Numbered from the stretch's first letter, positions 40,674-53,012 are shown. The stretch: DNA of 64,000 nucleotides from Rehmannia glutinosa (GCA_016081115.2 CM071930.1:37919335-37983334), one strand, 5' to 3'. The notes: a model not told the origin generated them from the letters alone. Made by a program: numbers and translations.

Positions 40674-41997
40674 GACAAACCTACTCCACATACAGCTACT
40701 CACGATGCCACATCTTCTTAAGGTATTCATGAAAATTCTCGTGAACATCACAGGTCTCCTATTCGTAATTTGGATTCAATATTATGCCCAAAAAATCATG
40801 GAAAAATCAATATGGAATCTGATATCAACACCTCTCGACACTTTGTTGTGCATGAGGGTAAAAATAAGTCATATGCATAAACCATGAGCAAGGGGGAGGA
40901 TATTCGTCCAGTTAAAAAAGGGGAGTATTTCTCCGTGACTATGGATGAAGAATTATACCAACAACGGACGACAGAGTTACATAACTCGTTGATAGGGCGT
41001 ATCCTTTTACCTAAAGGTGCAAAACCCTGTTCTTTTGAAGATCTCAAACACAAATTAAATTATGTTTGGAAGGTTAGCACACCATGGAGGTTGGTCACGT
41101 TGGGTAGGATATTACAATATACAACTAGGGACAATCTGTCTTATGAACTGGATTTCGGACATTAATCCATACAAGATTAACACTTCAGTGGCTCAGGTTT
41201 GGTTCGAATTTACGAATCAAGCTACGAATATTGGCACAATTCTTTGATTTATAAGATTACTAGTTCTCTTAGTACTCCGATTCAGATAGATACTCGATCT
41301 TTGTCCGGTGAAGTGGGTCATTTTGTTTGGGTTTTGGTGGATATGGACACAATATCAATCATTGTCGTCAGGTGAAGCCACATGAAGTTTAGAAAATAAA
41401 TGAAAAGAGGAACAAAAATGCTAGTCTGGGTCGGGGTAGATCAGCTGTCCGCGGGAAATCTCATAATAAAGGAAAAACTATGGATATGGAAACTTGGGTG
41501 CAAGTTAAAAAGCGGTTCGGATGGCATACTGAGGGGGGTACGTCTTCTATGGGCATTTAAACCAAAAATATGTTCGAGATTTTACGAGAGGATGATAATG
41601 ATATAGATATACCAGACTTGGGTACCAAAAATTCGAAGGCCACTGCAAGCAATAATTTGATGGTTCAGAAGTCAATGGAGAACGCTAATCAGGACAGAAG
41701 ATAGGTTACTTACACTCCAAGAGATCCGGGTTTGAATTCAGATGACAACGCTATGGCATCTAATGAACATGAAATGGCAAATTTGAAATGGGCAATTGAT
41801 GTTGTTTCAAATAGTATGCCCATTACTGATTATGTTCTTAATACTGAACCATCTGCCAGTTTTCAAACTATGGGGTTGCTGCCCGAAAAAGGTGGTCCGA
41901 CATGGAAGAAGAAGAAAATCAGGCAGCACAATTTCTTGCGGAAATGGATTTATATACGCATAAGGTGCGCCTTCCCCCTCCTTTTAATTCATCATGA
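40674..41997 (+). pseudogene. LINE E ORF1, DUF4283 and tail
   Basis: DUF4283 begins KKGEYFSVTMDEELYQQRTTELHNSLIGRIL (40884-41165) and continues out of frame (SDINPYKINTSVAQVWFE, 41062-41247; LSGEVGHFVWVLVDMD near 41295-41345). The CCHC knuckle is not recognisable; about 41350-41600 appears rearranged or deleted. The tail (41732-41997) ends in the PPPFNSS-stop found in LINE C. The stop TGA (41995-41997) overlaps the ORF2 ATG (41994). Confidence 0.65.
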
Positions 41998-42284
41998 ATT
42001 GTATGTTTTGGAATATTAGAGGAATTGATGACGATGCTTCTAAATCCATGCTTAAAGATTTATGTTGTGTGCATAAACCTGATATTATTGCTATTGCGGA
42101 ACCTAAGATTCATTTTAATTCGATTCCTATTTCATTTTGGCATAACATTGATATGAATCTGGTGGCGGAGAGTTTCTGTTCAAATGGGGAAAGATGTCCT
42201 ATCAAAATGTGGGGGATCGCATCAACATATTTTTCCGGATCAACATTTGGTGTGCAAGGTGGATTTTCAAAATTGAGTTTTTGG
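41994..42284 (+). pseudogene. LINE E ORF2: endonuclease, first half
   Basis: MNCMFWNIRGIDDDASKSMLKDLCCVHKPDIIAIAEPKIHF at the start (41994 onward), with the catalytic glutamate in IAEPK. It continues to about 42190 in frame and then in a shifted frame to a CKV-like strand just before LINE F at 42285. The second half resumes with MGFVHAQCSY at 48659. Confidence 0.72.
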
Positions 42285-42408
42285 GGGATCACCACGGTGT
42301 GTATTCTTCCCCGTCTTCCCCCCTGGTTTCTTCTCTCGGGTCGTCTTCTCCGTTTGCTACCATGTCGGAACCCCTTGGCATGGGTACACGCCCAATTTTG
42401 ACCCTCCT

Positions 42409-44111
42409 TTGTGCAACAATCTCGGATTGGTCCCCCCATGTTTGCATGTGGCCCCTTCCAACGCCAAAGATCCTTCACGCACGCCCATAGGTCTTGTCTT
42501 GATCGATGCACATGGCCCCCTCCAACGCCCAACATCCTCACGCATGTGGGTCTTGACTAATGCCATGTGGTCCCTCCACATAATGTTGTTCTTTGTTGCA
42601 AATGGGAAAGATGCCATGGGGACCACATCCAAACCACCACTTGCAGTGGTGGTTATTTTGGGGGACATATTCCCTTCCCCCCATGGGCGCTGCCTACCAT
42701 GGGGACCGCCCCCCTTGTGCCATCTCTTGGGGGGGCGGTGGTTGCTACTTCCTCCAAGGGCGCCCCCTCCCAGAGAGGTGATGACCTCCATATATGAAAC
42801 GAATCTGCGACAATCGGCTCATTATTCCAATACTCAATCCAATTTTGGCAACTCTTTTGCTAAAGTTGTTTCAGGTACACACCACGACTTGGATTCTACT
42901 CCGCAAGCACAAGGTAACTTCGAATCCTTTTCACATGTGGTTTCTGGGAAATCCAACTCTATCCCTAAGCCGGTTAGAAAAGGTGATTATTACTCAATTA
43001 CTATAGATGATAATGTGTATCAACAACGTCTCGCTGAATTCTCGTATTCCTTAATTGGAAGGGTGATTTTGGGTAAAGGCAACAAACCATGGGCGACAAT
43101 GCCTTTGCATAAACGCCTATCTGAATTATGGGGCATTAAAACTGATTGGAAACTAATCCCCCTGGGTAAGGGATTTTTTTGTGTTAAGTTTTCTAATGCG
43201 CAGGACCGTGCTCGAGCTTAGGTTCGGATAAATTGGGCACTCAATCTGGGAACTATATGTCTCTCCCCATGGGTGCGGGACTTCAACCCGTATAAGGTCC
43301 AAACTTCAGTGGCCAGCGTTTGGGTACGTATTTTTGAACTCAATCTGGAATACTGGGACCCCAGCAACATCATGGGGATCGCCAGTGCTCTTGGGAACCC
43401 ATTACAGATCGATCAACGTTCTCTGGATGGATCTTTGGGTCATTTTGTTCGGGTTCTAGTGGATATTGATCTTTCCAAGCCATTGGAGGAACATATTATG
43501 GTTGAACGCACGGGCAAGTACTCTTTTGTTTCCATCGGTTATAAAAACTCCCCAGTTTTGTTTAAGGTGTAGCGTTACGGGACATTCAACAGCTTCCTGT
43601 CATCTTAACAATGCGGGAAATACGCCCGCGGAAGGGCGTGTGTCTCCAGCCCAGGGACGATCAAGGGCCCCGGTACTCGTCGGAATTCAGTGCAGCGAGG
43701 CCGCTCTAGAGTTCGTAAGGTTTACCGTCCTGTTCAGTAGGACAAGGGCAAGGCCGTCGATGACTCAATGGGAACTACGGGTTGGCTATGCGCGCGAGGA
43801 TCTCCACCTCGCGCTATAGTCACTTGCTCTTGAGACATTCATCTTGCTAATACCTTCGAGGCTCTTGATTGGTGGAACCGGGAGCAAAGAACAGCCAGAT
43901 TACCAAGCTGCATTATCCCGCTAGGGAATCGTCTCCCAAGGCCAATACTTCCAATACGGGATTGGTCTCTCACATTATGCCCATTACGGTTCAGCGTCCT
44001 TTGGGGAAGCCTATCCGTGCTTTGAGTCGTGCCTTCCGGGACAGCTCCTTGGATGCGGCTAAAGATAGAATGCTCGAAAAGTTACATCGAGACCGACGCC
44101 CCAGCTCATGA
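42409..44111 (+). pseudogene. LINE F ORF1 (DUF4283 + CCHC knuckle)
   Basis: 42409-43221 is open for 270 codons: a Pro-rich variable N-terminus, then NSFAKVVSG, KPVRKGDYYSITIDDNVY, QQRLAEFSYSLIGRVILGKG and LSELWGIKTDWKLIPLGKG. A TAG (43219-43221) replaces a Gln codon. 43273-43572 continues (VWVRIFELNLEYWDPSNIM; DGSLGHFVRVLVDIDLSKPL). The knuckle CLRCSVTGHSTASC is in the 43466-43819 frame. The C-terminal tail is at 43869-44111. Confidence 0.82.
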
Positions 44112-44147
44112 TGTTACTATTGAAGCGAGAGTTCATAACCACACGAG

Positions 44148-45107
44148 ATGAATTTTGCCGCTACCAAGAGATGGCGGACTACGCAGATGAAGCGAGTCAT
44201 ACTCAACCGTCAGACTCGCTATGCACCACACGCCTGTTTTTACCGTGCGATCGTCACGGGCGCCACCCCCCCCACCGTCTCAATGAATTGCATCTTCTGG
44301 AACATCCGGGGGATTGGGAATGTTGCATCTCGCAATGTCCTTAAGGCTTTATGTCAAAAGCATAAGCCTTCGATTTTGGCTATTTGTGAACCTAAGGTGG
44401 ACATTTCGACTATTTCCGATTCGTACTGGCATAGCCTGGGTTTGGTTCTGGCGGGTCAAAGTTTTCGAGGCATTGGACGGCCAGACATTTGGGTTCTTCA
44501 AGACTCCACAATCTCAATCCTTAACCAGGTTTGGTCTTCTACTCAATGTATCGTTTTCCAAGTTCAGTTTGGTGCTTTGATTTTTCATGTTGGCTTCACT
44601 CATGGTATGTGTGATTACATTGCACGACGTGAGCTCTGGCTGGATTTGAGGAATTTGGGTCTTACTGATCTGTTACTTGTTGGGGATTTTAATGCGGTTT
44701 TGGGACATCATGAGCGCTCGCGCAATGATACTCTTTCCCAAGCCTCGTGTCAGGACTTCAGGGATTTCATGGAGGACGCTGGTTTGTTTGCGGTGCACAC
44801 TATGGGGAATTCATTTACTTGGTGCTCACCCCGTAGGCCTCTATCTTTACTTCAGGCAAAGTTGGACAGAGCCCTCGCAACTTGTCCATTTTTTGCGCTT
44901 TGGCACGACGTAAAGGGTTTAGTTCTTTCTCACATTGGCTCGGATCACCACCCTATTTTGGTTTCATGTTCTTTGACCATTAGCTGGGGTTCGGTTCTGT
45001 TTTGTTTTCAGCGCATATGTGGGTTCAACACAAATCATTCCGGGATTTGGTTACAACCTCTTGGGGCGCTCCATGTGACACGCACAACCCTTTATTGCGT
45101 GTCATGA
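44148..45107 (+). pseudogene. LINE F ORF2: endonuclease
   Basis: 319 open codons: MNCIFWNIRGIGNVASRNVLKAL at about residue 46, ILAICEPKVDIS (catalytic Glu kept), GDFNAVLGHHERSRNDTLSQ, SFTWCSPRRPLSLLQAKLDR and the SDHHPILVSCS motif. The endonuclease is the best preserved part of this LINE. The upstream codons are the ORF1 tail, read in the same frame without a stop between. Confidence 0.85.
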
Positions 45108-47135
45108 GGAAGCTCAAGCAGTTGCGATATGTTAATAAAGATTGGAACAGGGATGTGTTTGGGGATGTTAATTGTAGCGTGGAGAGCCAGATGGAGCTTC
45201 TTCGTCAAATTCAGGCAGATATTGAGGCTTTGGGCTATACCTCCTCTCTCCGGGATAGCGAGCTGGACGCCCAGTTGAAGCTTTCGCAGACATTGCAGTC
45301 ACAGTCTGAATTCCTTAAGCAAAAGGCCCGCACTGCCTGGCTTAAGGATGGGGATCGTAACACAACATTTTTTCATCGACGTAGCCAGATTCGTACGGGC
45401 CATGCGGGCATTCAGGGGCTTCGGGTGGCAGGGAATTTCACTAATGATGCTACGGTCCTTGGGAATCATATTATTTCATTTTACGAGGAGCTCTTTGCGG
45501 ATACCGGGAGCTCTACCACGGATTTCTCGCTAGTCGATCAGGTGCTCACCCCAATGGTTGGAGCACGGGATAATGCCAGCCTAACTGCCATTCCCTCGGA
45601 TTCGGAGGTGCAGACCGCGGTGTTTGATATGGACTCAGACAGTTCTCCGGGGCATGATGGGTTTAATGGGATTTTATACCACCATTTCTGGGATGTCATC
45701 TCTGCTGAGGTAACAGACGTTGTTCGTTCTTTCTTTAGTAATTCGTCACTACCTCTGGGATTGAATGCTAGTTTCATGGCGCTCATCCCAAAGACTAAGG
45801 ATGCAAATGTCATTGAAAACTTCCGTCCGATTGTCATGAGCAACTTCCTTTTCAAGATTCTCACGAAGATATTGCCTACGCGCTTGGGTTTGATTATTGC
45901 TGATTATTTATCTCCGACTCAGTTTGGTTTTATCCCGGGTAGATAAATTCATGAGTGTATTTCCATGGTATCCGAAGGGTTCAATGTCTTGCAGGAGGGG
46001 CGTTTAATTCGAATATGATACTGAAAATCGATATTCGCAAGGCATTCGACACATTGAGGTGGGATTTTTACTACATGTCTTGCGCCATTTCGGTTTCTCC
46101 GAGACGTTCGTCGGCCGGGTGGAGGTGGTTCTCCGGTCGTCCAGAATATCAGTGCTATTGAATGGGACGCCGGTTGGTTATTTTCCCTGTTCCAGAGGAG
46201 TCAGACAAGGGGATCCTTTATCACCCCTATTGTTTTGTATTGCGGAGGAGGTCTTGGGTCGGTTTATTGCAGCAACGATGGATCAGTCCCGGTTATCTGC
46301 CTTCACGGCGCCAAGGAGTATTGTCTTTCCATCATCCATTTTATACACGGACAATATTGTCATCATGTGTGGGGCCTCTTCATCCAATGCCCAGGTCTTG
46401 CTTCAGATTCTTTCTCATTATGCAGATATCTCGGGTCAAGTGTTTAGTCCACAGAAATCCAAGGTCTATTTTGGGACGCAGGTTTCACATTATGTCCGTG
46501 GGAGGCTGCAACACATTCTAGGGATTCATCCAGGGGCGTTCCCCACCACCTACTTGGGCGCTCCAATCTTCAAGGGAGCTCCAAAGGTCGCAAATTTACA
46601 GCCTATCTTTGACAAGATAATCCTTAAGTTCCGACGATGGAAAGGCTCGTCTCTCTCTCTTGCTGGTAGGTTTTGCCTTGTTAACTCAGTGATAACTAGT
46701 TCTTTCGTGCACACCATGATGATTTATAAATGGCCTGCCATGCTGCTAAAACAAATGGAAAAAGCCATGCGTAATTTCATTTGGATGGGGGACGTGAATT
46801 CTAAAGGAAAGGTAGTGGTCAACTGGAATACATGTTGCACGCCCAGGGAAGAGGGAGGATTGGGCGTGCGATCGATCATGGCTGCTAACAAGGCTTTCTT
46901 AATGAAATTGGGCTGGAAGGTTCTGAACTCGGAATCAGTGGTCTTCAGGACTCTCAGACAACGGTACTTTACTAGAAATGGGGATATTCGGAGATCCTTT
47001 ATTCCTTCTTCTATTTGGACTGGGATTAAACCATGTATTTCTGATTGCTTGGATGGTGCTCGTTGGATCCCAGGCACCAATTCCGAGGTATTATTTTGGA
47101 TTGATAATTGGTTGGGATACTCCATTCTTGTGTAA
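45002..47135 (+). pseudogene. LINE F ORF2: linker and RT
   Basis: 45002-45946 (314 codons) carries the linker (DWNRDVFGDVNCSVESQMELL; ARTAWLKDGDRNTTFFHRRS) and fingers (SSPGHDGFNGILYHHFWD; FGFIPGR, then TAA). 46059-47135 (358 codons) carries palm and thumb: PVGYFPCSRGVRQGDPLSPLL, LYTDNIVIMCG in place of YADD, then GLGVRSIMAANKAFLMKLGW and FWIDNWLGYSI. The second catalytic Asp is Asn, so polymerase activity is lost. Confidence 0.86.
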
Positions 47136-48350
47136 TTGGCATTCTAGAGGATTATAGATATTTATTCCAGCAGCGTATCTCTGATTATTTTTATGATGGA
47201 TCCTGGCACTTCACCCTCCCCTTTGTGGAGGCTTATTTGGAGCTGGTTCGAGCTATTGTGCGCGTCCCAATTGCGCCTACATCCCGGGATACTCGTGTTT
47301 GGATGAACTCAGAGGATGGTTCGGTTACCTCGAAGACGGCTTATAATTATGGGGTTCTTGGATTTGGTCCCAGCATATGCCGGAATGGAGATCAGTGGTG
47401 GCATGGAGGGCTATACACAACCGATTGGCAGTTCAGGATTCTTTACGAGCTAGGGGAAGTTTTACTGGCCCTTCGGTTTGTGTTCTTTGCAGGGAATTGG
47501 GGGAATCAGTTGATCACTTATTTGTTTCTTGTGGTTTTGCAGGGCATATATGGCGTTGGATCTTCCAAGCCTTTCACGTGCACCCCCTCCAGGCTTACAG
47601 TTTCAATGAACTACTGGTACGGCTTATGTCTCTTCATTTTAGTGACCAGGTCGCTTTCCTTTGGCGTGTGGCAATATTATCCTACATCTGGCTTATTTGG
47701 CACATCCGTAATAAGCTGATTTTCCACAACAAAGTCTAGACTCCGGAGGCGGCGCTCATTCACCTACAGGTACTCATTGTTGAATCAACATCTTTGGACC
47801 GGGGATGCATGAATAACGATCAGCAGGACCTCTTTATCCTGCGTGGTTTAAGAGTTCCGGAAGGGCTAGGCGTGCTCCGAAGATTGTGGAGGTCCAGTGG
47901 CAAAAACCCCTCCCGGGTTGGATTAAGGTTAACATGGATGGCAGCGCTTCAGGGGCGCCGGGCAATCTAACACCTCCGGTGTCTTCCGGAATTGTAGAGG
48001 ATTCTTTCGCGGATGCTTTGTCCATCATTTTGTGGTTGAGTGCACGCATTTGAAGCTGAATTGGTTGCGCAATGTGGGCGATTCAATACGCATTTGCAAA
48101 TGGTGGGACGCAACTTTGGCCGAATCGGATTCGATGTATGTGGTGAACTCTTTGGAGAAGAAAACGATGGAGGTCCCATGGCGCCATCTTAGCTATTGGC
48201 GCCAAACCTTGATCTCCGCTCCGTGGCATTGATCTTGTAGTCTCTCATATCTTTCGCGAAGGCAATCGGATGGCGACATCTTTGAGCAAGAAGACGGAGA
48301 GTGGCACCTGGTGGGCGCCCCGCCGACGGACCTTCTTCGCTACCTCACTG
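47108..48350 (+). pseudogene. LINE F ORF2: zf-RVT and decayed RNase H
   Basis: zf-RVT is in 47377-47739 (MPEWRSVVAWRAIHNRLAV; CVLCRELGESVDHLFVSC; FLWRVAILSYIWLIWHIRNKL, ending at a TAG). RNase H from 47745 to 48350 is heavily frameshifted by small deletions, and VNTDGSASG becomes VNMDGSASG. LESDSMYVVNSL is in 48032-48232. This domain has decayed faster than the rest of LINE F. Confidence 0.78.
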
Positions 48351-48450
48351 ATGATTATGTTGGCCAATCCAACTATAGGTTTGTTACTTAATGCGCCACC
48401 GCTTCAGGTTTCATTTTTAGGCGCCTTTTTCCTGGGGGGGTACTCTTTTT

Positions 48451-48608
48451 CCTTCCAAGGGTTTTTCCCACAAGGGTGGGTTTTACCTTGGAAGGTTTTA
48501 ACAAGGCCCCAACCATTCAGCCATTTGGTCGGCTTGTGACCACTTCGTTTTGGTTGTTGACATTATTTCCAGGCTTTCATTTGATTACCTGATCTGCTTG
48601 TGATCAGG
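48451..48608 (+). other. LINE F 3' UTR hairpins
   Basis: CCTTCCAAGG (48451-48460) with CCTTGGAAGG (48486-48495) is perfect. TGGTC-GGCTTGT-GACCA lies at 48526-48542. CCTGATC-TGCTTGT-GATCAGG lies at 48588-48608 and is perfect. Layout as in LINE B. Confidence 0.82.
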
Positions 48609-48656
48609 ATTACTCTTTTTCATTTTTTTATATATAATTCGAACTTATTCAAAAAA

Positions 48657-50178
48657 CATGGGTTTCGTCCATGCTCAGTGTTCTTATACTGATAGGCGTC
48701 GCGTCACCTTTGGGCTGATGTTCATAGTCTCAGTTTACTTTATTTGGTTTTGATGGGTGAATTTAATGCCGTTCTTGGGAATCATGAACGACAAGGAGGT
48801 ACGCAAACTCACAACAGCTCTTGTAGGGAATTTCAGCAATTCATTGACGATAATGATTTTTCACAAGTCACTATGGTGGGTAATTCTTTTACATGGGATG
48901 TTTTTTGGCTTTCGAGAGGGTTGGTTCAGGCCCGTTTGGATATAATTCTGGCGACTCAAGCATTCATGGATAAGTGGCATGTTCTTAAAGGGTATGTGGG
49001 GGTTCGTCATTTCTCGGATCATAATCCTATTTTTCTCAATTGCATCTGGAATTGTTCTCCCGATTGTATTCTACTTCATTCCAATCAATGTGGATTCTGC
49101 ATTCCGATTTCAAAGCAGTTGTGAGGAATTCATGGGAGACTCGTTGCTTGACTATGCATCTGATGGTTCGTATCATGGTAAAACTCAAGCGTCTATGGAA
49201 AGTGCTTAAAGAATGGGATTTTTTGGTGTTTGGAGATATTCATAGGCAAGTGGATATTGTTCAAACAAACATGAATGATCTACAATCTACAATATCTTCA
49301 CAGGGTTATTCGAATGACTTAATGCAACGTGAATTGGATCTACATACGGGGCTTGATATATTGCTCAATCGTCAGTATGAGTTTTTGCACCAAAAAAGTA
49401 GGGTTAAATGGATTAAGGATGGAGATCGTAACACAAGGTTTTTTCATAGAAAATTGTGTGCAAGGAGATCCATGGGGGTCATCAGACTCTTATGGTGAAT
49501 GGGGTTTTTACTACAGATGCTCAGGCTATCAAATATCACACAATCAATTTATATGAAGAGTTATTCTCTCATAATTAGGCATCGACTATAGATTTTTTGG
49601 CGGTAGATAATGTCATCATCCCTACAATGGACATGGATGATAATAATCGACTGTGTCGTTCCTAGCGATGATGAAATTAAATGATATATTTTCGATCTTA
49701 GCCAGACAGTGCGCCGGGTCCGAATGGATTTGGAGGACATTTTCATCACAATTGTTGGGATATTGTCGAAGATGACATCACTGCTACGGTTCGATGTTTT
49801 TTCACTATAGGACAACTGCCCACTGGTTGTAATTCTAGCTCCATGGTCATTCTTCCTAAAACTAAAAATGTTGATCGTGTGGAGGACTTCAGGGCTATTA
49901 TTTTGAGTAATTTTATCTTTAAAACAGTCACCAAAATTTTGGCTAATATATTTGGTGCTATTTTAAAGACTCGTGTGTACAAGGGCCAATTTGGTTTCAT
50001 TCTGCAAGCAGATACATGATTGCATTGCATTGGCGTCAGAGGGCGTGAATTGTCTTTTAAGCAGAAATTAGGCCCTTAGCATGATTGCAAAGATTGATAT
50101 TATAAAGGCATTTGACACTTTACGGTGGGATTTCATCACTTATGTTCTTCTTAGAATGGGGTATGCGGACACCTCAAC
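48657..50178 (+). pseudogene. LINE E ORF2: endonuclease second half, linker, RT fingers
   Basis: 48744-49124: VLMGEFNAVLGNHERQGGTQ, NSFTWDVFW and FSDHNPIFLNC. 49040-49498: LKEWDFLVFGDIHRQVDIVQ and KWIKDGDRNTRFFHRKL. RT fingers are in broken frames around 49700-50030 (APGPNGFGGHFHHNCWD-like; FGFIL). KIDIIKAFDTLRWDFITYVLL is near 50090-50150, then the reading stops at 50178, where palm sequence including the YADD region is deleted. Confidence 0.72.
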
Positions 50179-51370
50179 ATTTCTAAGGGGTCATTTCCGA
50201 TTAACTATCTTGGAGTTCCATTGATCGGAATTTTATTTGGTCTAGTGATATTAATAAGAAAGGGAGTGTCACTATCAATTGGGATAGATGTTGTGCACCG
50301 AAAGAAGAAGGGGTTTAGTTGTTTGTTCTCTCTTGATGGATAACAAAACATTAGGATGAAGATGTCTTGGAAGTTGATTAATTCGGAAGATTCAGTGTTC
50401 ATCATTCTCAGGCGTAGGTTCATGGACCCTTCTCCTAGAAATATGTATATTGGCTCTTCGATTTAGCTTGGACTACGCCATTTCATTTTGTCTTTGGATT
50501 CACAATCTAGGTGGATTCCTGGATATCTCTCGAGAGTTAATTTCTGGCTGGATAATTGGCTTGGTTTCTCTATCGCTGGTCGCATTGGGATCCCACATCA
50601 TTCTGATCGATTTTCTCTCAATCCATATCAGATTATTATTTTTATGGGGTATGGCACTTTACATCGGAATTTTTAGTGGCCTATACTAAGATCGTTATCG
50701 ACATTCTTCGTACTACAATTTCCCCCACATTGATTGATCATCGTATTTGGATCATTTGGATAATGGAGGTGTTTTGTCGAAAGTGGCTTATCAACATGTT
50801 CGGGAACGTTTTCAGGAGGTTAGTTGGGGAAAAATGATTTGGTCATCTCATATTTCAGATAGGCGATCCATTTTAGTTTGGAGATCGATTCATAATCGAT
50901 TGGCCGTGTTTGATAACCTTTGTATCTGAGGTTTTTGTGGCCCGTCCGCTTGTCCATTTTGTTACTCGGAATCAGAATCAATTGATAACTTGTTTGTGAC
51001 TTGCGGATTTACGAGACAAATTTGGGATTGGATTCAGGACTCTTTTCAAGTGATGATGTCGCTGGATATGGGGATCAATCAAGTCTTCATCTGTGCCATC
51101 CAACATGAATTTAGTCCTCAGATTACTTTTCTTTGGAAAGTTGCAATTATTTTAGCAATTTGGATTATATGGCACATTCGTAGCAGATGGATCTTCAACG
51201 ATACTGCTCCTCAAACAACAGCTTCCATTGTCATGCTTCGAGCATTTATTATCAAATCCTCCTCCTTAGACTCAGGATATATGGCGAATTTAGTTTCTGA
51301 CCTTTTATGCCTTAGACGCCTTCCGACCCCTATTTTACAAGAGGTGCGTTGGCAACCCCCCCTCTTGGGA
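50179..51370 (+). pseudogene. LINE E ORF2: residual RT, connection and zf-RVT
   Basis: After the deletion a short piece (ISKGSFPINYLGVPL equivalent, 50180-50225) is joined to the thumb (NFIWSSDINKKGSVTINWDRCCAPKEEG, 50225-50315), a second deletion. FWLDNWLGFSIAGRIG (50488-50676) and zf-RVT follow (SDRRSILVWRSIHNRLAVFDNL, 50747-50929; LFVTCGFTRQIWDWIQDSF, 50990-51517). YADD is absent. Confidence 0.72.
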
Positions 51371-51838
51371 TGGACTAAAGTTAATACAGATTTGTGCCTT
51401 AGGTGCTCCGGGTCAGTGCGTGGAGTCAGGGGTATTCAGAAATTGCAGATAGGTTTTCACAGGATGTTTCGTACATCGGATTGGCAGGGGATATGCTTCT
51501 CAGTCAGAATTAGTTGATGTGATGATTGATATCGACAGGGCTTACAAAAGGGGATGGCGCAAATTGTGGCTAGAATCGGATTCTACATATGTTTGTGGTC
51601 TTCTTTCTTCTTGTTCTTTGCAGGTATCTTGGAAGCTTTATGGACGTTGGCGGCTTACATTTTACTACTTATCGCAAATGGAATTTGTGGGTTCTCACAT
51701 CTTCTGAGAATGGAATCGGTCATGAGATAAATTGTCTAAAATGGATGCAGAGGTTTCGTGGTCACATATTCCTCTAGATTCTATTTTGCCACACCTTCAC
51801 GCGGATACGTTGGGCAAATGTTTCTATAGGATGCGATA
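51371..51838 (+). pseudogene. LINE E ORF2: RNase H
   Basis: VNTDLCLRCSG (first Asp kept, next residues altered by a shift), AYKRGWRKLWLESDSTYVCGLL (51519-51707) and SHIF at the last motif, which breaks before the final Asp. Three frames. Ends near CFYRMR-stop at 51838. Confidence 0.65.
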
Positions 51839-51862
51839 GTCTCTTTCTGGGGTACTCTTTTT

Positions 51863-52064
51863 CCTATCAAAAGTTTTTCCCTATGGGTTTTATTTTGATA
51901 GGGTTTAACGAGGCCCCATTTTTGCCACATGTTTGGCTTTTACGTATTTCATTTGATTTTCTATTGTACGCGTTGTTTAGCCTTTTGCTTTATTAACTGC
52001 TTGGCATGTAAGCTGTAGTTTTTCTATTTGACTCTTTAAACTAGTTGTTTGGATTGTAAACAAC
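51863..52064 (+). other. LINE E 3' UTR hairpins
   Basis: CCTATCAAAA (51863-51872) pairs with TTTTGATAGG (51893-51902). The last pair differs from LINE D on both sides. CTGCTT-GGCATGT-AAGCTG is at 51997-52015 with one mismatch. GTTGTTT-GGATTGT-AAACAAC is at 52044-52064 and is perfect. Confidence 0.8.
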
Positions 52065-52106
52065 ATCAAACTTTTCATTTTTATATATATTTTGCAACTT
52101 AAAAAA

Positions 52107-52965
52107 AAGCATGAAAACCGGCCATTTGTAAATGAGCATATTGTAAACAAAAGAACTGATGATAACCGAATTAACCAGACAGATATGTCCGGCCATAGAC
52201 AAAGATATCCCTTTCTAGCGTTTAAATTTCAACAAAATTTTATCAAAAAGCGGCTGCAATACAGCGGGCTTAGGCGCCCCTTTGAAGATGGGAACACCAA
52301 GGTAAGTAGTAGGGAGACTATCCATGGTAATATTCCCATGATCTGCAGAATATGTCCGTAAATATAAGGAGAAACTCTATTGCCAAAAAACACCTTGGAT
52401 TTCACCGGATTAAAGACCTACACAGAAATGGAGGCATACTGACCGAGAATCTGAAATACATGACGAGCATTAGAAATAGAACCTTGCGTAGAGAATACTA
52501 GAAGGGAAAGTGATCTATCTTGGTGCCCCAAACTTGGGTAATAATCTGCTCGGAAATGGAATAGATAATTGCACAACCCAAAACCTCTTCAACAATACAA
52601 AAAAGCAAGGGAGATAGGGGACCTCATAGGCGAACGATTAATAAGAATCGAAATTCGAGCTGAGTGAAGGATAACAGAAATCCACGAGATAAACATATCA
52701 GATAACCCAAACCGACAAAGAACATAAAACAAGAAGTCCCAGCTCCAAGTGTCGAAAGCCTTTCTGAAGTCAATTTTGAGAATCATGTTACTGTCCCCAT
52801 GGTTCTGCAAAATATTAAATCGTTCCGAAACCACCGCAATAAAATCATGAATATGTCTGCCAAGAATGAAGCCAAACTTAGTGGGGGAAAGAATCTTACC
52901 AATAATAATACCAAACCTATTGGCCAGAATCTTAGTAATAACCCTAAAAAGAAAACTACTCATGA
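52107..52965 (-). mobile_element. LINE G, fragment 2 (RT palm)
   Basis: The continuation of fragment 1 after LINE E. Frame 52589-52963 (124 codons) reads FRVITKILANRFGIIIGKIL, FGFILGRHIHDFIAVVSERF and KIDFRKAFDTWSWDFLFYVL, then breaks before the RQGDP motif. The YADD region (about 52400-52560) is rearranged. The right edge AGAAAACTACTCATGA (52950-52965) is the target duplication of LINE H. Confidence 0.8.
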
Positions 52966-53012
52966 TTTTTTGAATAAGTTCGAATATATATATAAAAATG
53001 AAAAAGAGTAGT

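Larger units (their letters stand above)
42285..48656 (+). mobile_element. LINE F, L1-type LINE inserted in LINE E endonuclease
   Basis: 6.4 kb, closely related to A, B and H. It ends with TTATTCAAAAAA at 48645-48656. The 5' limit is placed where LINE E reading stops (about 42284); I could not find a target-site duplication, so a few bases of the target may have been deleted. Contains ORF1 and ORF2 in several frames. YADD is changed to YTDN, so RT is inactive. Confidence 0.85.
38105..52106 (+). mobile_element. LINE E, L1-type LINE inserted in LINE G, carrying LINEs D and F
   Basis: A plus-strand element. The target-site duplication AAGCATGgAAACCaGCCA lies at 38087-38104 and AAGCATGaAAACCgGCCA at 52107-52124 (16 of 18). 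Pieces: 38105-38475, 40674-42284 and 48657-52106, about 5.4 kb in total. It has ORF1, a TCATGA ORF1/ORF2 overlap, endonuclease, RT with two large internal deletions, zf-RVT and RNase H, then the 3' hairpins and poly(A). Confidence 0.85.
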
